Assembly (NCBI GenBank): GCA_948468465.1
Contig: CAOKJJ010000050.1
Coordinates: 1-29,030, forward strand
Length of the DNA: 29,030 nt
Direction of reading: 5' to 3'
DNA from: an uncultured Eubacterium sp.
Lineage (GTDB): Bacteria > Bacillota_A > Clostridia > Lachnospirales > Lachnospiraceae
Shown one piece after another: positions 1-6,828 of this stretch; position 1 is the stretch's first letter; the number at the start of each line of letters is the position of its first letter. The translations under genes and the position numbers were made by a program. Under the pieces are notes generated by a model that was not told the origin of the DNA, did no database searches, and worked only from the letters and a program-made list of their open reading frames with translations.

Positions 1-10
1 AGTTATTGTG

Positions 11-51
11 AGGGTGTAAGGTTATGGAAGTTATGACTTTACACCCTTTTT
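11..51 (+). terminator. Rho-independent terminator of an upstream gene
   Basis: The sequence AGGGTGTAA (11-19) pairs perfectly with TTACACCCT (39-47), and a run of T follows directly to position 51. This is a typical intrinsic terminator on the plus strand. It should end a gene lying to the left of the window. The reverse orientation lacks a T run, so it is probably not a terminator for the minus-strand small gene. Confidence 0.75.
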
Positions 52-96
52 AGGAACTGTGCATAAGTTATTTTTGCGCAGTTCCTTAGCTGCTGT

Positions 97-273
97 TTAG
101 TTTTCCGTTAATGGCGGCTTTTGGTATAATTTGCGGTTAATTTCTTTCTTCAGTGTTTCTATTTCTTCTTTTACCTTTTCCATGTCACCGGTTAATGCCT
201 GTTTTTCGATACGTTCAACTGCTGACAGCTGATCAAAGAGATAACCGTTATATTCTTTTTCATTGTTCGGCAT
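97..273 (-). CDS. Small hypothetical protein, 58 residues
   Basis: A minus-strand reading frame begins with ATG (complement of 271-273) and ends with TAA (complement of 97-99). A strong GGAGGTG ribosome binding site (complement of 281-287) lies seven bases before the start, which is the main reason to call it real. The product starts MPNNEKEYNGYLF and is very hydrophilic. Its second half (EKVKEEIETLKKEINRK) looks like a short amphipathic or coiled-coil helix. No signal peptide, membrane segment or known motif is visible, and I do not recognise the family. It is transcribed away from the signal peptidase genes. A weak promoter may lie at roughly 330-375 on the minus strand, but I cannot be sure. 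Confidence 0.6.
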   Translation of the reverse strand: MPNNEKEYNGYLFDQLSAVERIEKQALTGDMEKVKEEIETLKKEINRKLYQKPPLTEN

Positions 274-432
274 AAATTTTCACCTCCATGTATGCGTTGA
301 GTTTCCTCAATAATTTGACACATCTTGCATTTTGTATCCCCATACTACCATAAAACTCCCGATTTTACAATCCTGCAGCAAACGTATCAGACTTTTTTCA
401 CAAGTAATTTTAGAAAAAATAAGATTAACGGA

Positions 433-461
433 TTGCAAAAGCAGCCGCATATGTTTATAAT
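433..461 (+). promoter_or_regulatory. Sigma-A-type promoter of the signal peptidase operon
   Basis: TTGCAA (433-438) and TATAAT (456-461) are separated by 17 bases. The -10 box is perfect and the -35 box matches at four of six positions. Transcription would start near 468, ahead of the first signal peptidase gene. No other good promoter lies between here and the second copy, so the two genes probably form one unit. Confidence 0.65.
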
Positions 462-551
462 AGAAAGACAGTCTTATTATGAAAAATGACAGCAGTGCAG
501 TTCTGTTTTTGTATGTATCAGAAAAGCATGAAAAAGAAATCGAGGTTGGGA

Positions 552-1208
552 ATGGACGATAAAGAATATTTGAACACGGAAGAAAAGGAACAAGGTGAGG
601 ACACAGAGCCGGAAGAGACGAAAAAGAGGTCTTTTTTGCGGGAATTGTTAAGTTTTGCAGAGATTTTTATCATAGCCTTTTTGCTGGCGCAGCTAATGAC
701 GCGGTTTGTACTGATTAACGCGGAGGTGCCGTCAGAGTCGATGGAAAATATGATTGAACCAGGCGACCGCTTGTTTGGCTTTCGGCTTGCGTATGCATTT
801 GACGATCCGGAACGGTTTGATGTTGTGATTTTCCGTTATCCTGTAGATGAGACGCAGAATTATATTAAGCGTGTGATCGGCCTGCCGGGAGAAACGGTAG
901 AGATTCGGGAAGGGAACATTTATATTGACCACTCCGAAACGCCGCTGGAGGAACCATATCTGCCCGAAGCCTGGGTGACAGATAATGACGGATTTGTGTT
1001 TGAGGTGCCACAGGATTGCTATCTGATGCTGGGGGATAACAGGAATATTTCGTTAGATGCAAGATTTTGGGCTGACAGGGCACTGGAGACTGGTGTTGCA
1101 CAAAATAAGGAAGATGCGCAGCAGTATACGTATGTAGAATCTGACCAGATTCTTGGAAAGGCTGTGGTTAAGTATTTTCCGCATTTTAAATCGCTGCTGT
1201 CTTATTAG
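552..1208 (+). CDS. lepB: Type I signal peptidase, copy 1
   Basis: This is a type I (S26) signal peptidase, which removes signal peptides from exported proteins at the outer face of the membrane. I place the start at 552 (MDDKEYLNTEEK), behind the GAGG at 542-545. An in-frame ATG at 486 would add 22 residues without a ribosome binding site and lies very near the predicted transcript start. The 218-residue product has an acidic cytoplasmic N-terminus, one membrane segment (FAEIFIIAFLLAQLM) and the catalytic motif PSESM with nucleophile Ser63. The general-base Lys106 sits in YIKRVIGLPG, followed by the conserved box GDNRN. Both catalytic residues are present, so it should be active. A second copy follows 12 bases later and looks like a tandem duplicate. 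Length fits the Gram-positive SipS type. Confidence 0.9.
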   Translation: MDDKEYLNTEEKEQGEDTEPEETKKRSFLRELLSFAEIFIIAFLLAQLMTRFVLINAEVPSESMENMIEPGDRLFGFRLAYAFDDPERFDVVIFRYPVDETQNYIKRVIGLPGETVEIREGNIYIDHSETPLEEPYLPEAWVTDNDGFVFEVPQDCYLMLGDNRNISLDARFWADRALETGVAQNKEDAQQYTYVESDQILGKAVVKYFPHFKSLLSY

Positions 1209-1220
1209 GAGGTATTTGTT

Positions 1221-1865
1221 TTGAGAAAAAATAAAAAGCGGGAAACAGTCCATATAGAGGAAGAACAGCTGCAGGAGCAAAAACGTCCCTGGTGGAAGGA
1301 ACTGTTAAGCTATGTATGGATCATTGTATTTGCCTGTGTGACAGCTATGGCCGTCAATCGGTTTGTTTTGATTAATGCGGAAATACCGTCAGAATCGATG
1401 GAAAATCTGCTGAATATTGACGACCGTATTTTCGGATGCCGGCTTTCGTACGTATTTGAAGAACCAAAGCGGTATGACGTCGTCATGTTTCAGTATCCCG
1501 TACATGAAGATACGATTTATATTAAACGCGTGATCGGCCTGCCGGGAGAGACGGTAGAGATACGGGATGGACATATTTATATAGACGGCGCGCAGACTCC
1601 GATCGAAGAAAATTATCTGCCGGAAAAATGGACAGAAGGAAATGACGGGTATTTGTTTGAAGTGCCGGAAGGCTGCTATCTGATGTTAGGCGATAATAGG
1701 AATGTTTCCGAAGACGCAAGATACTGGGCGCAGTGCGCGTTAGATGACGGAGTGGCGAAGAACAGGGTAGAGGCGCAGAAATACACGTATGTACGAAAAG
1801 ACCAGATGATCGGGCGGGCAATATTAAAATACTATCCAAAGTTCCATTTATTTTTGAATATTTAA
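1221..1865 (+). CDS. lepB: Type I signal peptidase, copy 2
   Basis: This 214-residue protein is a close paralogue of the gene before it and has the same layout. A short charged N-terminus is followed by one membrane segment (SYVWIIVFACVTAMAV), the PSESM motif with Ser59 and YIKRVIGLPG with Lys102, and then GDNRN. The start is a TTG at 1221, seven bases behind an AGGAGGT (1207-1213) that overlaps the stop codon of copy 1. No ATG lies near this site. The tight spacing suggests cotranscription and coupled translation from the promoter at 433-461. The two copies share long blocks around the catalytic lysine but differ at the N-terminus and in acidic surface residues. Division of substrates between them is possible, but nothing in the sequence shows it. 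Confidence 0.9.
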   Translation: MRKNKKRETVHIEEEQLQEQKRPWWKELLSYVWIIVFACVTAMAVNRFVLINAEIPSESMENLLNIDDRIFGCRLSYVFEEPKRYDVVMFQYPVHEDTIYIKRVIGLPGETVEIRDGHIYIDGAQTPIEENYLPEKWTEGNDGYLFEVPEGCYLMLGDNRNVSEDARYWAQCALDDGVAKNRVEAQKYTYVRKDQMIGRAILKYYPKFHLFLNI

Positions 1866-1876
1866 AACCGGTGATT

Positions 1877-1915
1877 TGCCTGCTTTGCATAACAGATATG
1901 TGAGGCAGGCATTTA
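1877..1915 (+). terminator. Possible terminator behind the signal peptidase pair
   Basis: TGCCTGC (1877-1883) pairs with GCAGGCA (1905-1911) around a 21-base loop, and TTTATT follows. The stem is short and the T run imperfect, so the call is tentative. The position between two differently acting genes fits. Confidence 0.4.
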
Positions 1916-1984
1916 TTGTAAAAGAAAGCTTGTAAAAGTGAATTTATCAAAGAAAAAGTTGGATGTAAAGGAGTGTTTCGAATC

Positions 1985-2464
1985 ATGAAGAAAAATGAAA
2001 AGACAAATGTGATGAGGCTGTTTGACCAGAAAAAGGTCGTGTACAAGAGCCATTTTTATGATAATTCCAGTGCGCTCAGCGGGCAGGAGGTAGCATCCGT
2101 GCTGGGGCAGGATCCGCGGCAGGTGTTTAAGACGCTCGTAACGTCCGGAAAATCCGGGCAGCATTATGTATTTGTCGTTCCGGTTTTAAAGGAACTGGAT
2201 TTGAAAAAAGCGGCCGAAGCTGTCGGAGAAAAAAAGATTGAGATGATCCGGGAAAAGGAGCTGCTGCCTCTGACCGGGTATGTGCATGGCGGGTGCTCTC
2301 CGGTAGGAATGAAAAAGCTGTTTCCGACAGTGATAGACAGCAACTGTAAAGGGCAGGAAACAATTATGGTGAGCGGAGGGAAGATCGGCTGTCAGGTAGA
2401 ACTGACGCTGCAGGAGCTTGCGAAGGTGATTGCGTTTCAGACTGCGGATGTGTCGACGATGTAA
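1985..2464 (+). CDS. ybaK: YbaK/EbsC-family Cys-tRNA(Pro) deacylase
   Basis: The product (159 residues) belongs to the YbaK/EbsC family, which clears cysteine wrongly attached to tRNA(Pro) and so protects translation in the cytoplasm. Family hallmarks are GQDPRQVFKTLV in the first half, GYVHGGCSPVGMKK in the middle and VSGGKIGCQVEL near the end. I choose the ATG at 1985. An in-frame GTG at 1973 overlaps the AAGGAG ribosome binding site (1968-1973) and cannot be used with it. The distance from that site to 1985 is 11 bases, slightly long. A decayed second copy of this gene lies at 4675-4842. The gene seems to stand alone between a possible terminator and the next promoter. Confidence 0.88.
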   Translation: MKKNEKTNVMRLFDQKKVVYKSHFYDNSSALSGQEVASVLGQDPRQVFKTLVTSGKSGQHYVFVVPVLKELDLKKAAEAVGEKKIEMIREKELLPLTGYVHGGCSPVGMKKLFPTVIDSNCKGQETIMVSGGKIGCQVELTLQELAKVIAFQTADVSTM

Positions 2465-2496
2465 TGCACGGATTGCTGGAATAGTTAAAAATAGGC

Positions 2497-2524
2497 TTGA
2501 CAAGCAGGCGGGGGGGGGTAAAAT
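2497..2524 (+). promoter_or_regulatory. Promoter with a G9 tract in its spacer
   Basis: A perfect TTGACA (2497-2502) and a good TAAAAT (2519-2524) are 16 bases apart. The spacer ends in nine consecutive G (2510-2518). The promoter drives the surface protein gene starting at 2572. Homopolymer tracts in this place change promoter strength when they gain or lose a base, as known for porA and opc of Neisseria. Here a gain of one G would give the optimal 17-base spacer. Phase variation is inferred, not shown. Confidence 0.7.
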
Positions 2525-2571
2525 ATGAATGAAAATTTACTAAATATGACAAAAGAGAGAAGGAGAAAAGC

Positions 2572-4593
2572 ATGCAGTTCAACAAATTAAAAAAGGCAGC
2601 AGCGGTACTGCTGTCTGCGGCAATGGTATGCTCTGTACTGCCAGGAGCCGGCATTTCGCAGGCTGAGGCGTCTGTCAGGGCGCCAAAGTATGTAAAGCTG
2701 AATACGGCATTTAAAACATTAAAGACAGGCCAGAAGGATTACCGGCTGTATCTGACCCATAACAAAAGCAGCTGGAAGGTGAAGAAGGTGGCCGTTTCGG
2801 ACAAATCTATTGTCGCGGCTTATGGAAAAACCTCCGGTTCTGTCTTGTTAAAAGGGAAGAAAGCGGGCCGGGCATCGGTAACGCTTCATCTGCAGACGGC
2901 AAAGAGAAAAAAGAACAATACGAAAAAGCTGACATGCAAGGTCAGGGTAGTATCTGCAGCAGTGCCGGCAATACCGGACATCACAGACCCGAATCAGCCG
3001 GCGGATCCGGTAACTCCATCAGCGATCCAGGCTGTTACAGCTGCAAGCCAGACGGAATTGGAAAAGGCACTTGCAAATGATTCCCTGAAAAGCCTGTCTA
3101 TCCGGACAACAGATACGGTAAACCTCAAAATACCTGCAGGTAATTATTCGAAAGTGGCGCTTGTTGTTGACGCTCCGAATGCGGAGATTGAAAACAAGGG
3201 GGTATTTCAGTCGATTACGATCCATGCCATCAAAGAAAATACATGGATTGAGGAGGCTATCGGTAATAATCTTAAAATAGAAGCGGCAAAAGCAAGAGTT
3301 GTTATCGGTGAAGGCGCAAAGGTTGACTGGGTGGATCTGAGTCAGATGGGCGCGGAGATTGAGCTGGAGATAAACGGAGCGGTCAGCAGCGTGGCAGTCA
3401 GCGCAACGATGAAGATCAAGTTTACCGGCAATACACCGATTGAAGTGCCGATTATCATCGGAGCAAATGCGGGCGGTACAGAATTAACAGCTTCTGTTCC
3501 GGTATCTGTTGCAACAGATGCGGATGCAAATATTATTTTAAATAAAGGCGCAGAAGGAAGCAAAGTAAAGATCAACTTAAAATCTCTGCTGGTCAAGCTG
3601 ACCAACAGTACAGGCAAGCCGGTAGAGACGACAAATGCGGACGGCATAAAAAGGACGGTTGCAAGCACGGGGATAGCGACGACAATTGCGCAGACGACAC
3701 CGACGTCATCTTCAGGCAGTTATCAGACTGGTAGTTCTTCAGGCTCTTCAGGCAGCGGTTCTTCGGGAAGTACAGTAAAGCACACCCTGCCGACATTTAC
3801 GCTCAAGGCAGCATACAAAGTAGAAACGACGACAAAAGGCGCTATCTGGTTCGACAAAAACGATATCAAAGTACAGGGATGCACAGCTCCGCAGGTGACA
3901 AAGATGCAGTGGAGCGGACATCGCGGGGAAGATAAGTGGGATTTAAAAGAAGAAGACAGTGCCTATGTGATTCATAATTATGGCAACCTTGGCTCGGATT
4001 ATCTGGAAGAAATTATGGATACAGGGAGAGGCGCTTACATTTTTGTTACCGTACAGGATCAGGGAACAGAGTACGAAGGAATCATCCCAATGAATTTTGG
4101 AGATATTGCGCGGGCCGGGTATGTAAAAACATACGAAGGAGTTATGACAAAGAAAACGGATATAAAGTTTTCTTTTGATGCGCAGATTATTTCAGGTTCT
4201 GCAATTGCGGCAGCTCCGGATAAAGGATGGATCCGATTAACGATACCGAAGGCTTCTGTAAAATTTGAAGGCGGCCAGGCTCCTCAGCTTACAGGAGCAA
4301 CCAACTATGACAGCGAAAGCAATATGCAGTTTAACCTGTTTTCAGAAGATGAAGATCAAAGATGGGTTTCAGAAAAAAACGGTTGTCTTGCTTATGAAGA
4401 CATGATTAAACAGGTGCAAAATGGCATTCGCACGGATCGGAAATTCCTCTATATGACATTCCGGTTTACGGATAATGGTAAAAAATATACGGCAAGCGTA
4501 TCGACGGCATACAGAGATTTCTTTGGAGATGATCAAGAGCAATTTGGAAATGGCAGCCACAGCTATACGGCTGTGCTGTATGAGACAGAGTAA
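2572..4593 (+). CDS. Large secreted surface protein, Ig-like plus beta-rich domains
   Basis: This 673-residue protein starts at an ATG behind AAGGAG (2560-2565). Residues 1-33 form a classical signal peptide ending in QAEA. Residues about 38-128 (APKYVKLNTAFKTL to KLTCKVRVV) resemble a lysine-rich bacterial Ig-like domain of the type seen in cell-wall proteins. Residues about 150-350 are a beta-rich stretch with repeated short strands, suggesting a beta-helix or solenoid. A Ser/Gly-rich linker (about 376-403) leads to a C-terminal domain of about 270 residues that I do not recognise. There is no LPxTG motif or membrane anchor, so the basic Ig-like region may hold it to the wall, or it is released. 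No enzyme motif was found. Expression is likely controlled by the promoter with the G9 tract. A strong terminator follows. Confidence 0.75.
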   Translation: MQFNKLKKAAAVLLSAAMVCSVLPGAGISQAEASVRAPKYVKLNTAFKTLKTGQKDYRLYLTHNKSSWKVKKVAVSDKSIVAAYGKTSGSVLLKGKKAGRASVTLHLQTAKRKKNNTKKLTCKVRVVSAAVPAIPDITDPNQPADPVTPSAIQAVTAASQTELEKALANDSLKSLSIRTTDTVNLKIPAGNYSKVALVVDAPNAEIENKGVFQSITIHAIKENTWIEEAIGNNLKIEAAKARVVIGEGAKVDWVDLSQMGAEIELEINGAVSSVAVSATMKIKFTGNTPIEVPIIIGANAGGTELTASVPVSVATDADANIILNKGAEGSKVKINLKSLLVKLTNSTGKPVETTNADGIKRTVASTGIATTIAQTTPTSSSGSYQTGSSSGSSGSGSSGSTVKHTLPTFTLKAAYKVETTTKGAIWFDKNDIKVQGCTAPQVTKMQWSGHRGEDKWDLKEEDSAYVIHNYGNLGSDYLEEIMDTGRGAYIFVTVQDQGTEYEGIIPMNFGDIARAGYVKTYEGVMTKKTDIKFSFDAQIISGSAIAAAPDKGWIRLTIPKASVKFEGGQAPQLTGATNYDSESNMQFNLFSEDEDQRWVSEKNGCLAYEDMIKQVQNGIRTDRKFLYMTFRFTDNGKKYTASVSTAYRDFFGDDQEQFGNGSHSYTAVLYETE

Positions 4594-4617
4594 AAAATGA
4601 TTACATAAAAATTGCGG

Positions 4618-4646
4618 AAAAGAACGGGCGGGAGCCTGTTCTTTTT
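4618..4646 (+). terminator. Rho-independent terminator of the surface protein gene
   Basis: GAACGGGC (4622-4629) pairs with GCCTGTTC (4634-4641), with one G-T pair, around a tetraloop. It is preceded by A and followed by five T. This is a strong intrinsic terminator 28 bases behind the stop codon. Confidence 0.85.
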
Positions 4647-4674
4647 CGTTGATCCTTCTGTTCTCTTTGCATAA

Positions 4675-4842
4675 ATCCGTACTGGGGCAGGATCCGCGGC
4701 AGGTGTTTAAGACACTCGTAACGATCTGGAAATCCGGGTAGCATTATGTGTTTGTCGTTTCGGTTTTAAAGGAACTGGATTTGAAAAAACTGTTTTCGAC
4801 AGTGATTTTGTTTCAGACTGCGGATGTATCAACGATGTAATG
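4675..4842 (+). pseudogene. Decayed second copy of ybaK
   Basis: This stretch aligns closely with positions 2095-2466 of the intact ybaK gene but lacks the 5' third. Two internal pieces are missing. One of 108 bases was lost between copies of GAAAAA (intact gene 2203 and 2311). One of 96 bases was lost between copies of GTGAT (2330 and 2426). Both losses keep the frame, but a CAG codon has become TAG at 4739-4741, so no protein can be made. The reading frame still ends at the same TAA (4838-4840). No ribosome binding site or start precedes it. It lies 28 bases behind the terminator of the surface protein gene. Confidence 0.85.
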
Positions 4843-5227
4843 GTTACTTAAAAAATAATTCTTTAACACAACTTTTTATAAGAAAATGTTATCTTATAGT
4901 ATTCTATACTAAATTCATTTTTTTTGCAAGACTAAAGAAAATATTGTTATTTTTGTCTGAAAATACTACTTCTAAATGCCGGAAAATTGGCAGTTGTATC
5001 TAAAAAAAATTCAAATACTAAAAAAATTGCAGGATCGGCAGATTTTACAGGCCGATTTAAATGTTATGTTTTTTAATGGGTAAAATTCCGGGTGAATTTT
5101 ACTTATTTCCATATTTTATGCGGGTTTGAGCACAATAAACTACGTTTAAAAAAACATAACAATTTCTTATAAATTGTTATGTTTTTTCAGGATATGGATT
5201 TGCACAGGATGCAGATGGGAGGACAAT
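4843..5227. other. AT-rich regulatory region before the polysaccharide operon
   Basis: This 385-base region contains no supported gene. It is very AT-rich and holds several small inverted repeats: 4877-4883 with 4892-4898, 4897-4902 with 4906-4911, and 5034-5039 with 5051-5056. The hexamer TGTTAT recurs at 4887, 4945, 5062 and 5175, and its complement is at 5156. The last two copies form the large inverted repeat listed separately. The region must contain the promoter of the operon, but no single pair of -35 and -10 boxes stands out. Confidence 0.5.
5148..5187. promoter_or_regulatory. Long inverted repeat ahead of the XRE regulator
   Basis: CATAACAATTT (5155-5165) pairs perfectly with AAATTGTTATG (5171-5181) around a five-base loop. 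A run of seven A before it and six T behind it extend the pairing. Read as RNA, it has the shape of an intrinsic terminator or attenuator about 30 bases before the ribosome binding site of the first gene. Read as DNA, it could be an operator for the XRE protein encoded next. The 13-mer TGTTATGTTTTTT in its right arm is repeated exactly at 5062-5074. Confidence 0.6.
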
Positions 5228-5578
5228 ATGGGAGAGCTGGATTATGCGAAGATGGGCATGCGGATCCGTCAGGTGAGGAAAGTAAAGGGTTGGTCGCAGG
5301 ATGAGCTTGCAAAAAAATGCGGCATCAGTATGTCGTTTCTCGGACATATTGAACGGGGAACCAGGATTATGAGTCTGGAGACATTTGTTAGTATTTGTGC
5401 GGCATTGGATGCAGAGGCAGATGAACTGCTCTGGGGTGTGGCGCATCCGTCGGAAACTGTACTGGATCTGTGGGAGCCTGCAAAGCAGAAGCAGGAATAT
5501 GGAAAAAAGGAAGCGGATAATTATTCCATGTATGTCAGGATCATGAAGTCCGTAGCGGAGATTATGAATGAAGCGTGA
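5228..5578 (+). CDS. XRE-family transcriptional regulator
   Basis: The 116-residue product has an XRE/Cro-type helix-turn-helix near its N-terminus (about residues 11-60), with GWSQDELAKKCGISMSFLGHIERG as the core. The rest is a hydrophilic tail without a recognised effector domain. I choose the ATG at 5228 because GGGAGG (5217-5222) lies five bases before it. An upstream in-frame start at 5174 would lie inside the large inverted repeat and has no ribosome binding site. The gene ends 11 bases inside the following glycosyltransferase gene, so it is the first gene of the polysaccharide operon. It likely regulates that operon, possibly by binding the inverted repeat before it. Whether it activates or represses cannot be read from the sequence. 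Confidence 0.82.
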   Translation: MGELDYAKMGMRIRQVRKVKGWSQDELAKKCGISMSFLGHIERGTRIMSLETFVSICAALDAEADELLWGVAHPSETVLDLWEPAKQKQEYGKKEADNYSMYVRIMKSVAEIMNEA

Positions 5579-6791
5579 TCATCAAGGGCGCGGAAAAAAG
5601 GTGCTGATGCTGGCATCGGTAGCTTCTATGATCGATCAGTTTAATATGCCGAATATCCGGCTGCTGCAGGATATGGGATATGAAGTGCATGTGGCGTGCA
5701 ACTTCAGGGACGGAAATACCTGTGACAGTAAGAGGATCAGAAAGCTTCGAAAAATGCTGTTCCAAATGCAGGTAGAATGTCATCAATGGGAATGTCCGAG
5801 AAGCATTTATTCTGTAAGGCGATGCTGGGCGGCATATTGGCAGTTATGGGATTTGACAGGGCAATATCATTATGAATGGCTTCACTGTCATTCGCCAGTC
5901 GGCGGTGCATTGGCAAGAATAGCTGCATATGGAAGGCATATCGGAGTCATATATACGGCACATGGATTTCATTTTTATAAAGGAGCGCCTTTTAGGAACT
6001 GGCTGATTTATTATCCTGTGGAAAAGCTGCTTTCCTGCCTGACGGATGTTCTCATTACCGTAAATAAAGAAGATTACTATTTTGCGAAAAATAATTTGAA
6101 AGCGGGGAAGGTCTGCCGTATTCCGGGTGTAGGAATTCATATTGAAAAATATAAAAATACTCCGGATGGTTATATAAAGTCCGGACAGCATATAGAAAAG
6201 CCGGACAGAAAAAACAAAAGTATGGAAATGAGAAAGAAATATGGCATTCCCCCTGACGCAAAGATCCTGCTGTCCGTAGGTGAATTAAGCAGGCGGAAAA
6301 ACCATAGGGAAGTGATTACAGCATTAGCAGGGCTTGTGAAGCAGGGTGAGAATGTTTTTTATATGATCTGCGGACAAGGGAAACTGAAAAAAAGGCTGAT
6401 ACGCTATGCAAAAAGGCTTGGAGTGGCAGGACGCATATGTATGCCGGGTTTTTTAGAACAAATTGACAAGGTATATCAGGCAGCGGATTTGTTTGTTTTT
6501 CCGTCTTATCAGGAAGGAATGCCGGCAGCCCTGATGGAAGCGATGGCTGCAGGGCTGCCGTGTGTGGTATCTGACATCCGCGGAAACAGGGAGCTGATAG
6601 ACGACAAAACTTTCAGATTTATACCGGGACATGTGGAACAGCTGCAGATCATACTTGGACGTTTGCTCAAGGATGAAAAACTGCGCGATGTATGCGGCGC
6701 ATATAATCAGAAAAAAATATGTGCTTACAGTCTTGCGGCTGTCCAAAAACGGATGATGAAAATTTATCAATGGATGGAGGAAGCCAGATGA
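5568..6791 (+). CDS. GT4-family glycosyltransferase
   Basis: This 407-residue cytoplasmic enzyme has the GT-B fold of family GT4. The N-terminal domain opens with KVLMLASVASMIDQFNMPNI and contains the IYTAHGFHFYKGAP loop typical of EpsD/EpsF-like enzymes. The C-terminal donor-binding domain has VGELSRRKNHREVI, then PGFLEQIDKVYQAADLFVFPS. The catalytic E-x7-E motif is formed by Glu316 and Glu324 in EGMPAALMEAMAAG. It should transfer a sugar from a nucleotide donor to a growing lipid-linked glycan. Its start overlaps the end of the regulator gene by 11 bases. Its TGA overlaps the ATG of a 14-codon reading frame leading to the export permease. Sugar specificity cannot be told. Confidence 0.88.
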   Translation: MKRDHQGRGKKVLMLASVASMIDQFNMPNIRLLQDMGYEVHVACNFRDGNTCDSKRIRKLRKMLFQMQVECHQWECPRSIYSVRRCWAAYWQLWDLTGQYHYEWLHCHSPVGGALARIAAYGRHIGVIYTAHGFHFYKGAPFRNWLIYYPVEKLLSCLTDVLITVNKEDYYFAKNNLKAGKVCRIPGVGIHIEKYKNTPDGYIKSGQHIEKPDRKNKSMEMRKKYGIPPDAKILLSVGELSRRKNHREVITALAGLVKQGENVFYMICGQGKLKKRLIRYAKRLGVAGRICMPGFLEQIDKVYQAADLFVFPSYQEGMPAALMEAMAAGLPCVVSDIRGNRELIDDKTFRFIPGHVEQLQIILGRLLKDEKLRDVCGAYNQKKICAYSLAAVQKRMMKIYQWMEEAR

Positions 6792-6828
6792 AGGGAGATA
6801 AGAATGTGAGGCGAAAGGGAGCTGCGGC

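Noticed and set aside
479..562. Possible leader peptide frame (MKNDSSAVLFLY...) before the first signal peptidase
   Set aside because: It lies about 11 bases behind the predicted transcript start with no ribosome binding site, and no regulatory codon pattern is visible.
1522..2046. Minus-strand frame of 174 codons opposite the second signal peptidase
   Set aside because: It covers a conserved gene and the start of ybaK in antisense, has no ribosome binding site, and its product has no recognisable features.
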